64,000 nt of DNA from Streptomyces caelestis. Its GTDB lineage: Bacteria; Actinomycetota; Actinomycetes; Streptomycetales; Streptomycetaceae. A program made the position numbers and the translations under genes. The notes under the pieces were generated by a model. The model searched no databases. It worked only from the letters and a program-made list of their open reading frames with translations, and was not told the origin of the DNA. The stretch covers positions 5,022,001 through 5,086,000 of the forward strand of contig NZ_JACHNE010000001.1 in NCBI RefSeq assembly GCF_014205255.1, in the 5' to 3' direction. This document shows, piece after piece, positions 50,531-58,738 of the stretch (position 1 is the first letter of the stretch; each line of letters begins with the position of its first letter).

Positions 50531-51609
50531 CTCTCGCCGCCGCCACCAACGAAAACCTCGCGAACATCAGCAACACGCTGATCTACTCCGCGATGGCCGT
50601 CTACACCCTGGCCTTCTTCGCGTACATCGCCGAATGGCTCTTCGGCAGCCGCAGCAAGGTCGCCAGGACCGCCGCCGCGCTCACCGCCAAGCCGGCCGAG
50701 GTGAAGAAGGCGCCCGCCGTCACCGTGAACCAGGCCGGCGGCACCGCCGTCCTGGAGCGGCCGAAGGTCACCGTGCGGGCCGCGACCGGTCAGCGGGACG
50801 TGCCGGACGGGCCCGGGGCGCACGGCGGTGACGAACAGGGCGACCTGTACGGCCGGATCGCCATCTCCCTCACCGTGCTCGCCTTCCTGGTCGAGCTGGG
50901 CGGCGTCATCGCCCGCGCGGCCTCCGTGGAGCGGGCGCCGTGGGGCAACATGTACGAGTTCAACATCACGTTCTCCACGGTCGCCGTCGGCGTGTACCTC
51001 GGGCTGCTGGCGCTGAAGAAGAACGTGCGCTGGCTCGGCCTGTTCCTGATCACCTCGGTCCTGCTGGACCTGGGCCTCGCGGTCACGGTCCTCTACACCG
51101 CCAGCGACCAGCTGGTCCCGGCCCTGCACTCGTACTGGCTGTACATCCACGTCTCCACGGCGATCTTCTGCGGCGCGGTCTTCTACGTCGGCGCGGTCGG
51201 CACGATCCTGTACCTCTTCAAGGACTCCTACGAGAACAAGCTCGCGAGCGGCGGCACGCCCGGCACCTTCGCGACGTCCGTCCTGGAGCGGCTGCCCTCC
51301 TCCGCCTCCCTCGACAAGTTCTCCTACCGCGTCAACGCGGCCGTCTTCCCGCTGTGGACGTTCACGATCATCGCGGGCGCCATCTGGGCCGGTGACGCCT
51401 GGGGCCGCTACTGGGGCTGGGACCCGAAGGAGACCTGGTCCTTCATCACCTGGGTCGCCTACGCCTGCTACCTGCACGCCCGCGCCACCGCCGGCTGGAA
51501 GGGCCGCAAGGCCGCCTACCTGGCCCTCATCGCCTTCGGCTGCTGGCTGTTCAACTACTACGGCGTGAACATCTTCGTCTCCGGCAAGCACTCCTACGCG
51601 GGCGTGTAA
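50527..51609 (+). CDS. ccsB: System II haem lyase subunit CcsA/ResC
   Basis: 360 residues from GTG 50527. About eight TM helices; the WWD haem-binding motif is WGRYWGWDPKETWSFITW, with flanking His candidates (LHSYWLYIHVSTA, CYLHARAT). A cytosolic Lys/Ala/Pro loop (~45-100) follows TM1. Exports haem and attaches it to apocytochrome c with ResB. Last gene of the operon, followed by a hairpin. Confidence 0.95.
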   Translation: MTLAAATNENLANISNTLIYSAMAVYTLAFFAYIAEWLFGSRSKVARTAAALTAKPAEVKKAPAVTVNQAGGTAVLERPKVTVRAATGQRDVPDGPGAHGGDEQGDLYGRIAISLTVLAFLVELGGVIARAASVERAPWGNMYEFNITFSTVAVGVYLGLLALKKNVRWLGLFLITSVLLDLGLAVTVLYTASDQLVPALHSYWLYIHVSTAIFCGAVFYVGAVGTILYLFKDSYENKLASGGTPGTFATSVLERLPSSASLDKFSYRVNAAVFPLWTFTIIAGAIWAGDAWGRYWGWDPKETWSFITWVAYACYLHARATAGWKGRKAAYLALIAFGCWLFNYYGVNIFVSGKHSYAGV

Positions 51610-51634
51610 GCTCCCGACACCCCCACTCCGGCGG

Positions 51635-51669
51635 GCCGGCTCCTGTGATTCCACGTCACGGGAACCGGC
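51635..51669. terminator. Hairpin after the cytochrome c maturation operon
   Basis: GCCGGCTCCTGTGA/TCACGGGAACCGGC, a 14-bp stem with one mismatch and one G-U pair. Lies between ccsB and the converging MerR gene; probably bidirectional. Confidence 0.65.
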
Positions 51670-51688
51670 CTTCGTCGTCTCGGGGTGC

Positions 51689-52414
51689 TCAGTTGACGCC
51701 GGCCGCGGTGAGCCGGTCCAGGTAGGCGTGGAGGGCGCCCGCGCCCTCGACCATGACCCTCGTGCGAGCCGTCAGGGCCTCCCCGCGCGCCGCGATCGCC
51801 GCCCGCAGGGCGTCGCTGCTGCCCTCGCGGCGCAGCCCCTCCAGCACGGGCCGGATCTGGTCGAAGAGATAGTGACTGCGGCGCAGCGTGTGCACGAGCC
51901 GGGCGTCGCGCACATCGGCGGGTTCGTAGACCCGGTATCCCGTGCCGCGCTCGCGCCCCGGCGTGAGCAGCCCGGCCCCCTCCCACACCCGTAGCGCGGA
52001 CGTCCGTACGCCCAGCAGCGCGGCCACCTCCCCGATGCGCAGCCCGCCGGAGCGCGGCAGCGGGGCGGGCGGCTCCTGCGCCAGCATCTCCAGGGCCTCG
52101 CTCGCCGCCCGCAGGGAGACCCGCTCCTCGTGCAGGGCGGCGTGCGCGGCGTCGACCAGCGCGAGCGCGCCCGGGACGTCCCCGTCGTGCAGGGACCGCA
52201 TGATCTCCGCCGCTCTCACCGGCCCGTACCCCCGCATCAGCGCCCGGTACGCCAGCAGCGCGCCGCGGTGCACGTCCCCGAAGACGCGGTAGCCGGACGC
52301 GGTGCGGGCGGCGGGCGGCAGCACACCGGCGTCCTCGTAGTTGCGGATCTGCTGCGTCGAGACACCGGCCAGCCGGGCGAGGTCGACGGGACGGAGACGG
52401 CGTTCGTTGGTCAT
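51689..52414 (-). CDS. MerR-family regulator with two HTH domains (TioE-like)
   Basis: 241 residues from MTNERRLRPVDLARL. The first MerR HTH is LARLAGVSTQQIRNYEDAGV, with YRVFGDVHRGALLAYRALM. After ~60 residues a second complete MerR unit follows: GLRIGEVAALLGVRTSALRV, TGYRVYEPADVRDARLVHTL. No effector Cys pattern is seen. The same architecture is annotated as TioE-family in NCBI. Divergent from a UvrA-like gene, which it likely regulates. Confidence 0.88.
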   Translation of the reverse strand: MTNERRLRPVDLARLAGVSTQQIRNYEDAGVLPPAARTASGYRVFGDVHRGALLAYRALMRGYGPVRAAEIMRSLHDGDVPGALALVDAAHAALHEERVSLRAASEALEMLAQEPPAPLPRSGGLRIGEVAALLGVRTSALRVWEGAGLLTPGRERGTGYRVYEPADVRDARLVHTLRRSHYLFDQIRPVLEGLRREGSSDALRAAIAARGEALTARTRVMVEGAGALHAYLDRLTAAGVN

Positions 52415-52418
52415 CGAT

Positions 52419-52493
52419 TTGAAGGTTACGGCAGGCAAACCAGCGCTGTTGGCGAAAAAGCCTCAACACCGCACTTCAATGGAAGACTTGAAG
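52419..52493. promoter_or_regulatory. Divergent MerR/UvrA-like promoter with TTGAAG repeats
   Basis: CTTCAA (52474-52479) and TTGAAG (52488-52493) form an inverted repeat just before the uvrA-like start, and TTGAAGG recurs at 52419. The 80-bp space has an AT-rich GCGAAAAAGCC patch. Likely binding region of the MerR protein. Confidence 0.45.
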
Positions 52494-52495
52494 GA

Positions 52496-54955
52496 ATGGA
52501 CAACAGCATCCGGGTCACCGGCGCCCGCCTCCACAACCTCAAGAACGTCTCCCTCTCCCTCCCGAAGAACAAGCTGGTCGTCCTGACCGGCCTGTCCGGC
52601 TCCGGCAAGTCCACGCTCGCCTTCGACACCCTCCACCGGGAGGGCCAGCGGCAGTACCTGGAGTCACTGGGCATGGTCACCGGCTTCGCCAGTAAACCCG
52701 CCGTCGACTCGATCAGCGGCCTGTCCCCGTCCATCAGCGTCGACCAGCACCTCACCAACCGCAGCCCGCGCTCCACGGTCGGCACGGTCACCGAGGTGTT
52801 CACGTACCTGCGGCTGCTGTGGTCGCGGATCGGAACCCGCCCCTGCCCCGGCTGCGGCAAGAACATCCCGCCGTCGTACGCCAACGAGGCGGAGGCCGGC
52901 ACCACGGCCGACGAGGACGCCGAGGGCGAGCAGACCCCCTGCCCGCACTGCGGCACCCCCGTGCCCGAACTGGTGATGGGCTCCTTCTCCTTCAACAAGC
53001 CCGCGGGCGCCTGCCCGTCCTGCACCGGCCTCGGTGAGGTGATCCGGCCCGACGTCCGGCGCTTGGTCGACGGCTCCCGCGCACTGGCCCAGGGCGCGGT
53101 ACGCGGCTGGAACCCGAAGCTCACCGAGTGGAACCTCACCGTGCTGCGGGCCGCCGCCCGCCACTACGGCCTCACCTTCGACGCGGACCGCCCGGTCGAC
53201 GAACTGGACGTGCCGCAGAGGGACTTGCTTGTCCACGGCGTCGAAAGCCCCGAGTTCCGGCGGCACTTCCCGGCGGTCGACCCGCCGGCGTCCGTGTCGG
53301 CGGGCCGTTTCGAAGGGGTCGCCACGGCCCTGCTGCGGCGCTACACCGAGCGCGCCGACGACCCCGAGTACCGCGAACGGGCCGAGAAGCAGGGCCTGGT
53401 GAAGCAGCCCTGCGGCCAGTGCGAGGGCACCCGGCTGCGGCCGGAGAGCCGGGCGGTGACCGTGCACGGGCTGACGATCGTCGAGGCGGCACGACTGCCC
53501 CTCACCGAACTCGGCGGCTGGCTGGCCGCCCTGAAGGAGCGGTCGGCCGGGGACGAGTGGCTGCTCGTGGAGCCGGTCGTCGCCGACCTGGAGGAGCGGG
53601 TACGGCGCCTGGTGGACGTCGGCGTCGGCTACCTCGGTCTGGAGCAGTCCACGCCGAGCCTCTCCGCCGGGGAGACGCAGCGGCTGCGGCTGGCCGCCCT
53701 GCTCGGCTCCGGCCTGACCGGTGTGCTGTACGTCCTCGACGAGCCGACCATCGGCCTGCACCCCTCGGACACCGCCCGCCTGATCGGCGTCCTGCGCCGC
53801 CTGCGCGACCTGGGCAACACCGTGCTGGTCGTCGAGCACGACCTGGACGTGCTGCGGGCTGCGGACCACGTGGTGGACGTCGGCCCGGGGGCGGGCCGGG
53901 ACGGCGGCCGGATCGTGGCGGCGGGCACGCCGGAGGAGGTGGCCCGGGCCGAGGGCTCGGTGACCGGCGCGTATCTGTCGGGCCGGCTGCCCGCGCCCGA
54001 GTCGCGTCGACGCGGCGACAGCGGCAGGGCGGTCGTGATCCGCGGGGCCCGGGCCCACAACCTCAAGGACGTGACCGTACGGATCCCGCTGAACCGCCTG
54101 GTGACGGTCACGGGCCCGTCCGGCTCGGGCAAGTCGACGCTGCTGCTGGACATCCTGGGCCGGGCCGCCCGCCGGCACTTCCACGGGGCGGGGGAACTCC
54201 CGGCCGAACACGACGGCATCGACGGCTGGGAGCACCTGTCCAAGGCCGTCCTCATCGACCAACAGCCGATCAGCCGCGTCCCGCGCTCCAACGCGGCGAC
54301 GTACTCGGACGTCTTCACGCCGATCCGGGAGGTCTTCGCCGCGAGCAGCGAAGGACGCCTGACAGCGGGCCGGTTCTCCTTCAACGTGCCGGGCGGACGC
54401 TGTGAGCGCTGCGAGGGCGCGGGCGTGCTCACGGTACGCATGCACTTCCTCCCGGCCGTGGAGGTGCGCTGCCCGGGGTGCCGGGGCCGCCGCTTCCGTC
54501 CCGAGGTGCTGGCGGTGCGGTACCAGGGGTACGACATCGCGCAGGTGCTGGAGGCGACGGTCGACGAGGCGCTCGGGGTGTTCCGGGACGTGCCCGCCGT
54601 GGCCGGCCGGTTGCGGCGCATGGCGGACGTCGGCCTCGGCTACCTCCCCCTGGGCCAGCCCGCCACCACCCTCTCCGGCGGCGAGGCCCAACGCCTCAAA
54701 CTCGCCAGGGAGCTGGGACGGCGAACGACCGGACGCGCGCTGTACCTGCTGGACGAGCCGACGACCGGCCTGCACGCCGCCGACACCGCCCGCCTCCTCG
54801 ACGTCCTCCAGCGCCTCGTCGACGCGGGCCACTCGGTCGTGACCATCGAGCACAACCTGGATGTCGTGCGCGCCTCCGACTGGCTGATCGAACTGGGGCC
54901 CGGAGGCGGAGCGGCCGGGGGACAGTTGATGGTGGAAGGATCACCCGGTACCTGA
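52496..54955 (+). CDS. UvrA-like ABC ATPase, drug-resistance type
   Basis: 819 residues, shorter than the ~1000-residue housekeeping UvrA. Two ABC modules: P-loops GLSGSGKST (~residue 32) and GPSGSGKST (~540), signature LSAGETQRLRLA and LSGGEAQRLKLA, Walker B VLYVLDEPTIGLHPSD and LLDEPTTGLHAAD. Zinc Cys clusters CPGCGK/CPHCG and CERCEGAG/CPGCRGR are kept; the UvrB-binding region is reduced. Related proteins (TioU, Ecm16) protect from DNA-intercalating peptides. RBS GAAGGA immediately upstream. Confidence 0.9.
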   Translation: MDNSIRVTGARLHNLKNVSLSLPKNKLVVLTGLSGSGKSTLAFDTLHREGQRQYLESLGMVTGFASKPAVDSISGLSPSISVDQHLTNRSPRSTVGTVTEVFTYLRLLWSRIGTRPCPGCGKNIPPSYANEAEAGTTADEDAEGEQTPCPHCGTPVPELVMGSFSFNKPAGACPSCTGLGEVIRPDVRRLVDGSRALAQGAVRGWNPKLTEWNLTVLRAAARHYGLTFDADRPVDELDVPQRDLLVHGVESPEFRRHFPAVDPPASVSAGRFEGVATALLRRYTERADDPEYRERAEKQGLVKQPCGQCEGTRLRPESRAVTVHGLTIVEAARLPLTELGGWLAALKERSAGDEWLLVEPVVADLEERVRRLVDVGVGYLGLEQSTPSLSAGETQRLRLAALLGSGLTGVLYVLDEPTIGLHPSDTARLIGVLRRLRDLGNTVLVVEHDLDVLRAADHVVDVGPGAGRDGGRIVAAGTPEEVARAEGSVTGAYLSGRLPAPESRRRGDSGRAVVIRGARAHNLKDVTVRIPLNRLVTVTGPSGSGKSTLLLDILGRAARRHFHGAGELPAEHDGIDGWEHLSKAVLIDQQPISRVPRSNAATYSDVFTPIREVFAASSEGRLTAGRFSFNVPGGRCERCEGAGVLTVRMHFLPAVEVRCPGCRGRRFRPEVLAVRYQGYDIAQVLEATVDEALGVFRDVPAVAGRLRRMADVGLGYLPLGQPATTLSGGEAQRLKLARELGRRTTGRALYLLDEPTTGLHAADTARLLDVLQRLVDAGHSVVTIEHNLDVVRASDWLIELGPGGGAAGGQLMVEGSPGT

Positions 54956-55030
54956 ACCTTTCCGGACCCCCGCACGTCTTCGCTCCGTATCCGATGAGCC
55001 GGAACCCCAGCTCCAGAAGGAGGCGTACCG

Positions 55031-55444
55031 ATGAAGACGCCACTCCAGCGCGGCAGACGCGCACTCGTGTGGGGGCTGCCGGCGGCGGCCGTTGTCTTGC
55101 TGTCCGTGGGCTGCACGTCCCCGTCGTCGCCGGACGACGGCGGGCAGGCCGAGGCGTCCTGCGCGTACATCGTCGAGTACGACAACCGCAGATACGTGGG
55201 CAGAGGGGAGACCGTTCCCGTGGCGGAGTCGCTCGGCGCCGCCACCCGCCCGGCGTGCGACGACACACCCAGCGACGGTGATGACGGAGAGGGACCGGCC
55301 CTGATGACCGCGTTCGCCCTGAAGGGGGTGGACCCCAGCGTCGCCATCGCGGTCGCGGAGGACACCGACCGGTACCGTCTCGTCGTCGCCGACGACCTCA
55401 AGGGACTCCCGCCCGAACTCAAGAAACTGATCGACCGCTACTGA
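55031..55444 (+). CDS. Small lipoprotein, DUF6281-like
   Basis: 137 residues with AGAAGGAGG upstream. Lipobox LPAAAVVLLSVGC; core EASCAYIVEYDNRRYVGRGE, an acidic loop and ATRPACDDT (two Cys probably paired), then IAVAEDTDRYRLVVADD. Exported, anchored; function unknown. Confidence 0.78.
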   Translation: MKTPLQRGRRALVWGLPAAAVVLLSVGCTSPSSPDDGGQAEASCAYIVEYDNRRYVGRGETVPVAESLGAATRPACDDTPSDGDDGEGPALMTAFALKGVDPSVAIAVAEDTDRYRLVVADDLKGLPPELKKLIDRY

Positions 55445-55458
55445 CCCCCGCCCGCGCC

Positions 55459-56064
55459 TCAGCCCTGCCGCTCCAGCACCGCGTAGTCCGCGAAACTGCG
55501 CCGGTAGCGGGTGTGCAGCGTCTCCTGCGTGTGCCTGCGCTGCCATTCCTCGACCTCCGCCGGGGCCGAGCAGGGCCCGGAACCGGCCCCGCAGTCCGCG
55601 TCCTCGCCGGAGACGCAGTGCGCCTCGTACTCGGGCAGGGCCGACGCGTCCTGGACGATCGTGTACGGGACGTACCGAAAGATCCGGCGCCCCGCCGGTT
55701 CTCCGCCGTGCACCTCTCGCTGGTGCCGGCGGAGCAGGACGTTCGCGTCGGTCACGGCGCTCGCGTCGAACGCGGCACGCGCCTTGTCGCGCCGGGCGGC
55801 GAGCTCCTCGCATGCCGCACACCCGGGTACCGGTGCGGGAGGCCGGGTGGGATCGGCCGACAACCCTTCCCTGGAACGGTCGTTGGCCGCGCGTACGCCC
55901 GCCCTGAGCCGCTCCTCCAGCGTCGCGACCCGGATCCGCGCCGGGTCGGCCTGCCACTCCCGGCCGCCGCCGACCGGGCGCAGCATCACGTACGGGCCGG
56001 TCTTGTCCTGATACTCGCCGACCTTGCGCGTTTCAGGGTCGTAGACGAGCGTTCCCGGTTCCAT
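55459..56064 (-). CDS. Fusion of a small Streptomyces domain and a DUF7848-like domain
   Basis: 201 residues from the ATG with GGAGG 8 nt upstream. Residues 1-65 (MEPGTLVYDPETRKVGEYQD; YVMLRPVGGGREWQADPARI) are a small domain often encoded alone near XRE-DUF397 loci. The linker has CAACEEL and HQREVHG, a possible C2H2-like zinc set. Residues ~130-201 (FRYVPYTIVQDASALPEYEA, HCVSGEDADCG) match DUF7848. Function unknown. Divergent from the XRE gene. Confidence 0.72.
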   Translation of the reverse strand: MEPGTLVYDPETRKVGEYQDKTGPYVMLRPVGGGREWQADPARIRVATLEERLRAGVRAANDRSREGLSADPTRPPAPVPGCAACEELAARRDKARAAFDASAVTDANVLLRRHQREVHGGEPAGRRIFRYVPYTIVQDASALPEYEAHCVSGEDADCGAGSGPCSAPAEVEEWQRRHTQETLHTRYRRSFADYAVLERQG

Positions 56065-56135
56065 TCCCTGCACCTCCGTAACTCTGGGTGTATCGAGCGT
56101 TGCGCAGGGGAATGGGCCGGTTCAATGCTTGGCGT

Positions 56136-56156
56136 GTGACACCGGTGCACTGTCAC
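56136..56156. promoter_or_regulatory. Inverted repeat upstream of the XRE-DUF5753 gene
   Basis: GTGACA-N9-TGTCAC, with CACCGGTG palindrome inside, 14 bp before GTG 56170. Placed for autoregulation by the XRE protein. Confidence 0.45.
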
Positions 56157-56169
56157 GGAGGGGGAGGCC

Positions 56170-57129
56170 GTGAGTCGACGGAACGGCGGGGCGGAGTCGG
56201 GGGCGAGCACGGCCGCCGTGTTCGGGGAGGTGCTGCGGCATTTCCGCGAGGCGGCGCTGCTCACGCAGGAGGGTTTGGCGAGGCAGATCCCGTGCGACCG
56301 CTCGCACGTGGCGCGGGTGGAGGCGGGGACGAGGGTTCCGCAGGAGGGCTTCGCGAAGAAGTGCGACGAACTTCTGGGAACGGGTGGGGTGTTGCTGCGG
56401 TTGTGGGGGCGGATCGACTGGTATCCGCAGGTGGAGCATCCTGACTGGTTCCGGCGGCGGGCTGAGATGGACGAGGTGGCCGTCGCCCTGCGGGAGTACC
56501 AGGAGCGAGTGATCCCGGGGTTGTTGCAGACGGCGGACTACGCGCGTGCGCTGTTCAGCCGCCGTGGTGCGGACGCCGAGGAGGTGGACTCACGCGTCCG
56601 GGCTCGTCTGAGCCGACAGCAACGCTTCCTGGCCGACGGCGGTCCGCTGTACGTCGTCATCCTCGACGAGAGCTGCCTGCGCAACGGAGTGGGCAGCCCG
56701 GAGGTCATGCGCGAGCAGTGCGCGCACCTGCTGGCGGTCGGGCAGCGCCGCAACATCCGTATCCAGGTGGCTCCCTCAGACGCCTTCGGGCTCGTTCGGC
56801 CCCGAGGATCCATGTCGCTGATCGAACTGGCTGACGAGCGATGGGTGTACTCGGAGTCCCTGGACCGTGGCCACTTCAACAACGATCCGGCCGTCTACCA
56901 GCGGCATTCCCAGACCTATGATGTGCTCAGGGCCGACATCCTGTCAGCCCGCGAATCCGCCGCTCTGATCAGCGACGCGATGGAGGGGTACGAGCATCAT
57001 GGACCGCTACGAGCTCTGCGCGGCGCACTGGATCAAGAGCAGCCGCAGCGACGACAACGGCGGCAACTGCGTGGAAATAGCCCCCGGTTTCCCCGACACC
57101 GTCCCCATCCGCGACAGCAAAACCCCTGA
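56170..57129 (+). CDS. XRE regulator with DUF5753 domain, extended C-terminus
   Basis: 319 residues from GTG 56170. HTH ~17-75 (LLTQEGLARQIPCDRSHVAR), then DUF5753 (~100-275: ERVIPGLLQTADYARALFSR; IRIQVAPSDAFG). The domain ends at DAMEGYEHHG, but the frame runs on for ~43 more residues, mostly Gln/Arg, as an out-of-frame overlap with the DUF397 gene. Homologues usually stop about here, so a lost stop is likely. Confidence 0.88.
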   Translation: MSRRNGGAESGASTAAVFGEVLRHFREAALLTQEGLARQIPCDRSHVARVEAGTRVPQEGFAKKCDELLGTGGVLLRLWGRIDWYPQVEHPDWFRRRAEMDEVAVALREYQERVIPGLLQTADYARALFSRRGADAEEVDSRVRARLSRQQRFLADGGPLYVVILDESCLRNGVGSPEVMREQCAHLLAVGQRRNIRIQVAPSDAFGLVRPRGSMSLIELADERWVYSESLDRGHFNNDPAVYQRHSQTYDVLRADILSARESAALISDAMEGYEHHGPLRALRGALDQEQPQRRQRRQLRGNSPRFPRHRPHPRQQNP

Positions 57130-57190
57130 CGGCCCGATCCTGCTCGTCACCCGATCCGCCTGGTCGGCGTTCGTCGGCTCCGTGCGCTGA
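56999..57190 (+). CDS. DUF397 protein
   Basis: 63 residues: WIKSSRSDDNGGNCVEIAPG, PIRDSKTPDGPILLVTRSAW. Partner of the XRE-DUF5753 regulator in the widespread BldB/WhiJ-like pairs; DUF397 proteins bind and modulate their XRE partner. Its start lies 131 bp inside the XRE frame. Confidence 0.93.
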   Translation: MDRYELCAAHWIKSSRSDDNGGNCVEIAPGFPDTVPIRDSKTPDGPILLVTRSAWSAFVGSVR

Positions 57191-57538
57191 CTACTGCCCG
57201 CTCAGCATCTGCAGGATCCGGTTGGCCGCCTCCGCGACCGGCTGCCCCACGGCCCCGACGGCCGCGGCGATCGCGGCGACGGCCATCAGCGCACGGTGCC
57301 GCTCCTCGGGAGGCGCGGCGTCCGCGGCCAGCACCGGCAGGGACTCGTCGATGAGCTGCGCGCTGGGCCGCGGCAGCTGGTCGCGCAACTCACGGACGCC
57401 CTGGAGCAGTTCGGCGAGGGCCAGCCGCAGGGCGGGATCCACGGTGTCGCCGGTGGCCCCGTTCTTCACGATGCCCGTGTTGCCGCTGCCGCCGTGCATG
57501 TTGATGTTGTCGCCGTAGTAGTAGTTGTTGCCGCTCAT
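57191..57538 (-). CDS. Small helical protein with N-terminal NYYYGDN motif
   Basis: 115 residues; ATG overlaps the stop of the DUF6232 gene (ATGA). Residues 5-23 are NYYYGDNINMHGGSGNTGI, nearly the same as the C-terminus of that upstream neighbour. The rest is Ala/Leu-rich and helical (LAELLQGVRELRDQLPRPSA; ALMAVAAIAAAVGAVGQPVA), without a TM signature strong enough to call. Function unknown; possibly an effector or adaptor recruited through the shared motif. Confidence 0.7.
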   Translation of the reverse strand: MSGNNYYYGDNINMHGGSGNTGIVKNGATGDTVDPALRLALAELLQGVRELRDQLPRPSAQLIDESLPVLAADAAPPEERHRALMAVAAIAAAVGAVGQPVAEAANRILQMLSGQ

Positions 57539-58140
57539 GCCGCGATCCCCACGTTTCCGCTGCCGCCGTACATGTTCACGTTGTCGCCGAAGTAGTAGTT
57601 GGCGGGCGAGCTGATGGTGAGCCGCTCCACCGTCACCTGGAACTCGGTGTCGGGGTTCTCCAGCGCGCCGGCGACGTAGCCCACGAGCTGGTCCAGGTGC
57701 TGCGGGTTGCGGCTGGTCACCATCGCGGTGGACGGGCCCGCCGTCTCGATGGCCAGGACGTAATGCGACTGCGCGGTGAGGACGGAGAGCATGTCCACGA
57801 GGAAGTAGATCAGCGCCGCGCCGGATCCGAGCCACACGAACGTGAGGAGTCCGCTGCCCGCGGACCTGCTCGCCATGAACGTCACACTGCCGATGATCGA
57901 CAGGCCGATGGCCACCGCCAGGGTGATTCCGGCGTGCTTCAGGAAGCGCAGGACCGCCTCCTTGCGCTTCGGATGGAGGGTGAACGTGTACACCCGGGCG
58001 ATGTTCCGCAGTGGATAGGCGGCCCCGTCGACCCATAACAACCGCTTGCCGACGCGCAGTTCGACGTTGGTCATGGCCTGGGGCGGAGTGGCGGGCGGGG
58101 GTGGGAAGTCCCACTGCCCCGGGGGCTGCTGTGTCTCCAT
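57535..58140 (-). CDS. DUF6232 membrane protein with C-terminal NYYFGDN motif
   Basis: 201 residues. A Pro-rich N-tail, then VGKRLLWVDGAAYPLRNIAR (PH-like start typical of DUF6232), two TM helices (~70-90 ITLAVAIGLSIIGSVTFMAS; ~97-117 LLTFVWLGSGAALIYFLVDM), a cytosolic domain with HYVLAIETAGPSTAMVTSRN, and the C-terminal motif NYYFGDNVNMYGGSGNVGI at ~181-199. Operon leader for the small protein. Confidence 0.8.
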   Translation of the reverse strand: METQQPPGQWDFPPPPATPPQAMTNVELRVGKRLLWVDGAAYPLRNIARVYTFTLHPKRKEAVLRFLKHAGITLAVAIGLSIIGSVTFMASRSAGSGLLTFVWLGSGAALIYFLVDMLSVLTAQSHYVLAIETAGPSTAMVTSRNPQHLDQLVGYVAGALENPDTEFQVTVERLTISSPANYYFGDNVNMYGGSGNVGIAA

Positions 58141-58245
58141 GAAGTCCTTCTGAGGGCCTGCGAGTCCAAAGCGACAGTCGTCACTGTGTGAGCACTATTG
58201 ACGACCATGCGTTTCCCGAGAGCAAGTCTATTGATGAACCAGTTG

Positions 58246-58282
58246 GCCCCTTCCGGCGTCACAGTGCTGACGGAAAGGGCCG
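58246..58282 (-). terminator. Hairpin between the DUF6232 promoter and the PLDc_N gene
   Basis: Arms 58246-58256 and 58272-58282 pair at 10 of 11 positions. About 90 bp after the stop of the leftward PLDc_N gene, so a possible terminator. The rest of the 58141-58372 gap shows only AT-richer promoter-like sequence near 58190-58235. Confidence 0.4.
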
Positions 58283-58372
58283 GCGGGGGACATGAGGCCT
58301 TCGGCAGCGACTACATCAAGACGGAGAAGGTTCGGCAGGCCGTACTCCTGCCGGGCGGGCCGTAACCCGGGC

Positions 58373-58669
58373 TCAGGGCTCGTCCCGCCTGGGATCGTCG
58401 TCCCGCTTCTCGTCGTCGAGGGACTTCAGGAACTCGGGGTTGTCGTCGGGCGCCACCCACTGCCGGGGACGGCCACCACCCGCGGCAGCGCTCCGCTTCT
58501 TGCCGGCGATCAGCCAGGAGATCGAGCCGACGAGCGGAAACAGCAGCACGAGGATCGCCCACAGCGGCTTGGGCATGTGACGGATGTCGTCGTCCTTCGT
58601 GCTGATGCAGTCGATGAACGCGTACACGCTCAGCGCCAGCGGCACGAGGAACATCAGTACCCGGAGCAT
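58373..58669 (-). CDS. Small membrane protein, PLD-nuclease N-terminal-like domain
   Basis: 98 residues. Two TM helices: VLMFLVPLALSVYAFIDCIS and MPKPLWAILVLLFPLVGSIS followed by WLIAGK, the PLDc_N signature (short, two helices, Gly-Ser-Ile-x-W). The charged tail (NPEFLKSLDDEKRDDD) is typical. Divergent from mqnL. Confidence 0.88.
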   Translation of the reverse strand: MLRVLMFLVPLALSVYAFIDCISTKDDDIRHMPKPLWAILVLLFPLVGSISWLIAGKKRSAAAGGGRPRQWVAPDDNPEFLKSLDDEKRDDDPRRDEP

Positions 58670-58725
58670 GCGCGGCCTCTCAGCGAAAGCGGGTGGGCGG
58701 TTCAGGGCCAGGGTAGCCGCTCGGG

Positions 58726-58738
58726 GATACTGGACCGC
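58726..58738 (+). promoter_or_regulatory. Putative leaderless -10 for mqnL
   Basis: GATACT (58726-58731) lies 7 nt before the mqnL ATG with no convincing Shine-Dalgarno. Confidence 0.42.
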
